NCBI RefSeq assembly: GCF_014839805.1
Contig: NC_051129.1
Span: forward strand, 6,762,920-6,826,919
Reading direction: 5' to 3'
Source of the DNA: Manduca sexta
Taxonomy: Eukaryota; Arthropoda; Insecta; Lepidoptera; Sphingidae
Length of the DNA: 64,000 bases
Part shown: piece after piece, positions 60,801 through 64,000 of the stretch
Position numbering within the stretch: the first letter of the stretch is position 1
Layout of the letters: every line of letters starts with the position of its first letter
Notes under the pieces: model-generated
The model's input: the letters and a program-made list of their open reading frames with translations, nothing else
Told to the model about the DNA's origin: nothing
Databases searched by the model: none
Translations under genes and position numbers: made by a program

Positions 60801-62029
60801 TTATGAAAGAGAAAAACTAGAGAAGTTCCTCTCTGCGTCTTCGAAGGCCAAGGTCCTGCACAAATTTATGAAATAAAAAATTATCTCTTAACAAACACAA
60901 AAGAAAAATTTGCAGATCTACATCTAGAACAACCTTTAGAGTCTTTTATAAACAAAAAAGTAACGAAGTACGGCAATATTGGTCTTCTTCTGTCGTACGG
61001 GTACACTATTTCATGTTTTCATGTTTTTCTCTAATTCATGTTTGGATCCTTATTACAGATACCATTGCGATGCGATACTTCCAAGCGATTCCAGTTGGTT
61101 GTATTGTGTAAACAATTCACAATGGGCTGTGTGGCAACTTAAATTAAATCCGTCCAGCGCGTTTTGGGTTCGGCCACGCGTGACGCGACCGTTTGCCTTC
61201 CACAGACCCGGGCCCCCAGGGATAATAAAGCGTTTCATAGACCTGGTTACGGTTCACATGGTCGAAATATCTGGGAATTTGTAACCGTTATATGCTCTTT
61301 AAAGACAGTAACAAAACATTGATTCATTCCAGTACTGATAATTAATGTTTATTGCCATTAGGGCACGACGGTTGTTTCAGTTATGGTTTCATGAGGATAC
61401 CGAGGGAGGAGGAGAGGGCAGCTGCCTTTCTCCTGGATTTAGTATGACTTCGCACTATTGTGTATGTTGAAATATTAGAGCTACCTTTAAGAAATACTTA
61501 ATTACTCCCATCTTGTACTGAAAACTAAGTTTTTTCTTCTTCTTCTTTATATCAAACCAGGTCACGCCTATGAGTGGTTTAATTTTCAGTGCGCAAAACT
61601 ACCTAGAGATATTCACTTTCGACGGGTAATTACTACACATTCCATTGTTCCAGTAATTGCACAGCTGTGGCAACTATCTTAACTGTAATCTAAATAAGAG
61701 ATTATCCCTTGTGCCTCAGAGAGATTAAGTTATTATTATCTCATAGATACCATCCGTCCTTCAAGCTTCTCACTAAAGGCGGTTCACGTAGTATGGCCCA
61801 CGTAAACTTTAGTGCGGATATAGAGAATGAACACGTGTATGGTGTTTGTAATAATGTACTTATTTAGGAAGAACTTGTTTGTGTGATCAAGTATGATAAC
61901 TTATTTCAACAACTATTACGGAATAGGATTGACTAAGAGGCATGAAATAAAATCTGATTGTGTGTATGTTGCCTGGTATCTGGTAAACATTTTTTTAACC
62001 GACTTACATGTGGAATTAGTATGATAGAA

Positions 62030-62345
62030 TAATTTCTTATATTTATGCGAAAGTTAGACATCGAAATAAAACTATTTTTTGGATTTTATCTCGGTTTTTT
62101 ATATCATAATTTTCCCATGCGTAGATCGACCCATCTACATTTATTTTTTTTATTTTTTAATAATAATTTTAAATAGCAGGTAGATATTGTGAAGTAAATT
62201 TTTTGGGTGATTATTCCTCATAATGATTTCTTATGTTTACGCGAATGCTAGACATTAAAATTAAACTATTTAGTAAAGTTTAAAAATAAATTATTTAGAA
62301 AGAGTATAATATTAAAACCGCGATAAAATCCGAAATATAGTTTAA
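62030..62345. repeat. Repeat with both direct and inverted copies of one motif
   Basis: 'gcgaaagttagacatcgaaa' (62047) recurs as 'gcgaatgctagacattaaaa' (62240) in direct orientation, while 'attttatctcggtttttt' (62086) recurs inverted as 'aaaaccgcgataaaat' (62314-62329). This looks like the remains of a foldback or MITE-type element. It is AT-rich and non-coding. Confidence 0.4.
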
Positions 62346-62954
62346 TTTTAATGATTATACCTCAGTCTGCTCCATGATCATGAAATCTGCAGTCTTCGAC
62401 AAGTCAGGAAAAAAATATTGGAATTAAATATAGCCACGCCACTGACCCAGCCCAGGCAGTTTCTAGGTGCATTGTTAAAGTCATCAAATTTTCGACCATT
62501 TCATATAAGTACGTACAACGTTTATGTGTACATTTATTTAAACTGTCAGTTTTCGTTTTATTTTTAATATCCAACAAGTACGTTTGTTAGCGTTATACAC
62601 ACGTACCGGCTGTCTGTATTGTTTACCGAGGACGGGAGGGAGCGTCGCGAATAACGATTTACTTTAACATTATACCCAAAGTTTGCTACAGACACCAACT
62701 ACAGTTTTAATCAAAGGTTATATAGTAATACAAATCTATGAATAAACTGTAAATTTATGAAACTGTTATCTTCTCATTCGATGTTTATTCCGGGGAAAGA
62801 AACAATTAAACGAGTCATTGTTTTATATTTTATTTTTTATTTTGTGTCAGTAGTATTTACGAAAAAAGTGATTGTAATTGACTTATCATCTCCCAAGTAT
62901 ATATTGTATATTATGATGAAATGAAGGTAATGAAAATGCCTATATAATATATCT

Positions 62955-63055
62955 TCTATTGCCTTAGTAGGCAAAAGAGCAAGAGGTCCGCTTGATGGTA
63001 AGTAGCATCTGCCACCCAAAGACTTAGCAATGCCAAAGGCACATAGTCTAGCTAT
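62955..63055 (+). repeat. Dispersed lepidopteran repeat
   Basis: 'gccttagtaggcaaaagagc', 'ggtccgcttgatggtaagta' and 'tagcaatgccaaaggcacat' form a sequence widely dispersed in lepidopteran genomes, likely retroelement-derived. The overlapping short frame is not a gene. Confidence 0.45.
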
Positions 63056-64000
63056 TGTTTTCCGGGAGATGAGAAATAAATTAAAACTTGCTATGTACTT
63101 ATAGCAGATTTTATTGTCACGAGATTTAAATTACTTATGTTGTTGCCTATTTTGAAAGCAAATACATGTAATTAATTTCTTTAAATCTAATTCTCGGCTA
63201 TCATTTAACTGTTTTGTCTTAAACATAACAAGAGCCTCGTTTTTACGAAACATCATACCCGCATCACAAAAACAGATATTGTATTAATAAATAATTATAC
63301 ATCTGTTATACTTGGCTTCATAAGTAACACAAAATTTATGACTAACAAAACTTGAATAAATCTTTTACCCATTTAATTAGAAGCACGTTTACTTAATACT
63401 TTCAGTAATTCGGGAAGTTAGACGTTTGTTTAACCTTTAGACTACTTTTGCACAAGAGACTTAAGGGCATTTATAAGTAAAGTTAGAGGAAATTAAATAT
63501 CTGCGCCAAGAAAACTAATTAAAATTTGACATGTTAGTAGTAGTATAATTAATTTAATTTTCTTCTACAACTACTCGAAAGGGTGCCTTTTTTTACATAG
63601 GTAGTATACATAACAAAAATAAGTAAGTGGTTTCACATACTAATTATTTATTAATTCATGCTCAACTGCTAACAACAAATAATCTTAATTATAAATTGAA
63701 ATTTGTCAAGACTATTCGTATAGATAGTCTTCAATCGAAACTAGGCTTAAAACATAATTACAAAAGTTGGCAAATGCAAGGCACAGGAAGTTGAAACACT
63801 TTTTGTGTCGGACTTGGGCAATCTTTAGTTACCGAAGTTGAGTAGATTAAAACCCCTGCAAATGCTAAAGCAATTGTAATTTTCGAAGATAAATAAGGAA
63901 ATGTGATGGCTGTCATTAAAGTGTGTACAAATAGTTAAAAATACTTATGGTTTTCCATTTAACAAAGAGTTATGCCTGCACATAGCGGTTAAAACCACCT

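Larger units (their letters stand above)
57311..64000. other. Intergenic, gene-poor to the window end
   Basis: It holds the (TA)30 tract, two Helitron fragments, the mixed direct/inverted repeat and a dispersed repeat. A GC-rich patch at 61140-61260 ('ggccacgcgtgacgcgaccg') has no convincing frame. Nothing else is supported. Confidence 0.45.

Noticed and set aside
1..64000. CRISPR arrays, bacterial operons, rRNA genes
   Set aside because: No regularly spaced repeats, no Shine-Dalgarno-spaced gene runs and no rRNA-like blocks; this is a eukaryotic nuclear sequence.

Overview
This window looks like AT-rich nuclear DNA of a moth or butterfly (Lepidoptera). The evidence is GT/AG introns, AATAAA poly(A) signals, R1-clade and jockey/CR1-like non-LTR retrotransposons, a tRNA-derived SINE, and many small Helitrons with the 'TC...CTAG' ends and the GC-rich 'cccgcgGCTTCGcccgcg' terminus typical of lepidopteran genomes. 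Most of the 64 kb is introns, intergenic DNA and decayed mobile elements. Only three protein-coding genes can be supported well.

Region 1 (1-31.9 kb) is the 3' part of a large plus-strand gene. Seven exons (264-436, 2849-3074, 21976-22143, 25521-25586, 26843-26995, 28020-28239, 31649-31734) join in one uninterrupted frame of 364 codons including the stop, with a poly(A) signal at 31879. The product is unrecognised: an acidic start, then proline-rich, then Gln/Glu/Ala-rich, ending in a convertase-like RVKR followed by CACSCA. Its 5' end lies outside the window. A phase-compatible candidate cassette exon lies at 1692-1835. Intron 2 is about 19 kb and holds, on the opposite strand, a compact intronless gene (18047-18451) for a 134-residue secreted, cysteine-free peptide precursor with its own TATA box. 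A CpG-rich block (about 20975-21425) lies just upstream of exon 3. The last intron carries a 2.5 kb R1-clade LINE.

Region 2 (31.9-36.2 kb) is repeat-rich DNA followed by an intronless minus-strand gene (35060-36043) for a seven-transmembrane receptor-like protein of 327 residues with a glycosylatable N-terminus.

Region 3 (36.2-64 kb) has no gene I can support with confidence. It holds a long imperfect inverted repeat (40661-42868), a Helitron split by a jockey-like LINE (47712-50223), a deleted R1-type LINE with a 22-A tail and clean 9-bp target duplication (51872-52798), many Helitron 3' ends, a (TA)30 tract, and a GC-rich island at about 57107-57310 that may be a promoter or first exon.

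The two secreted-type products (the nested peptide, and the host protein with its terminal RVKR site) and the 7TM receptor are the biologically interesting content. Any functional link between them is only a hypothesis.
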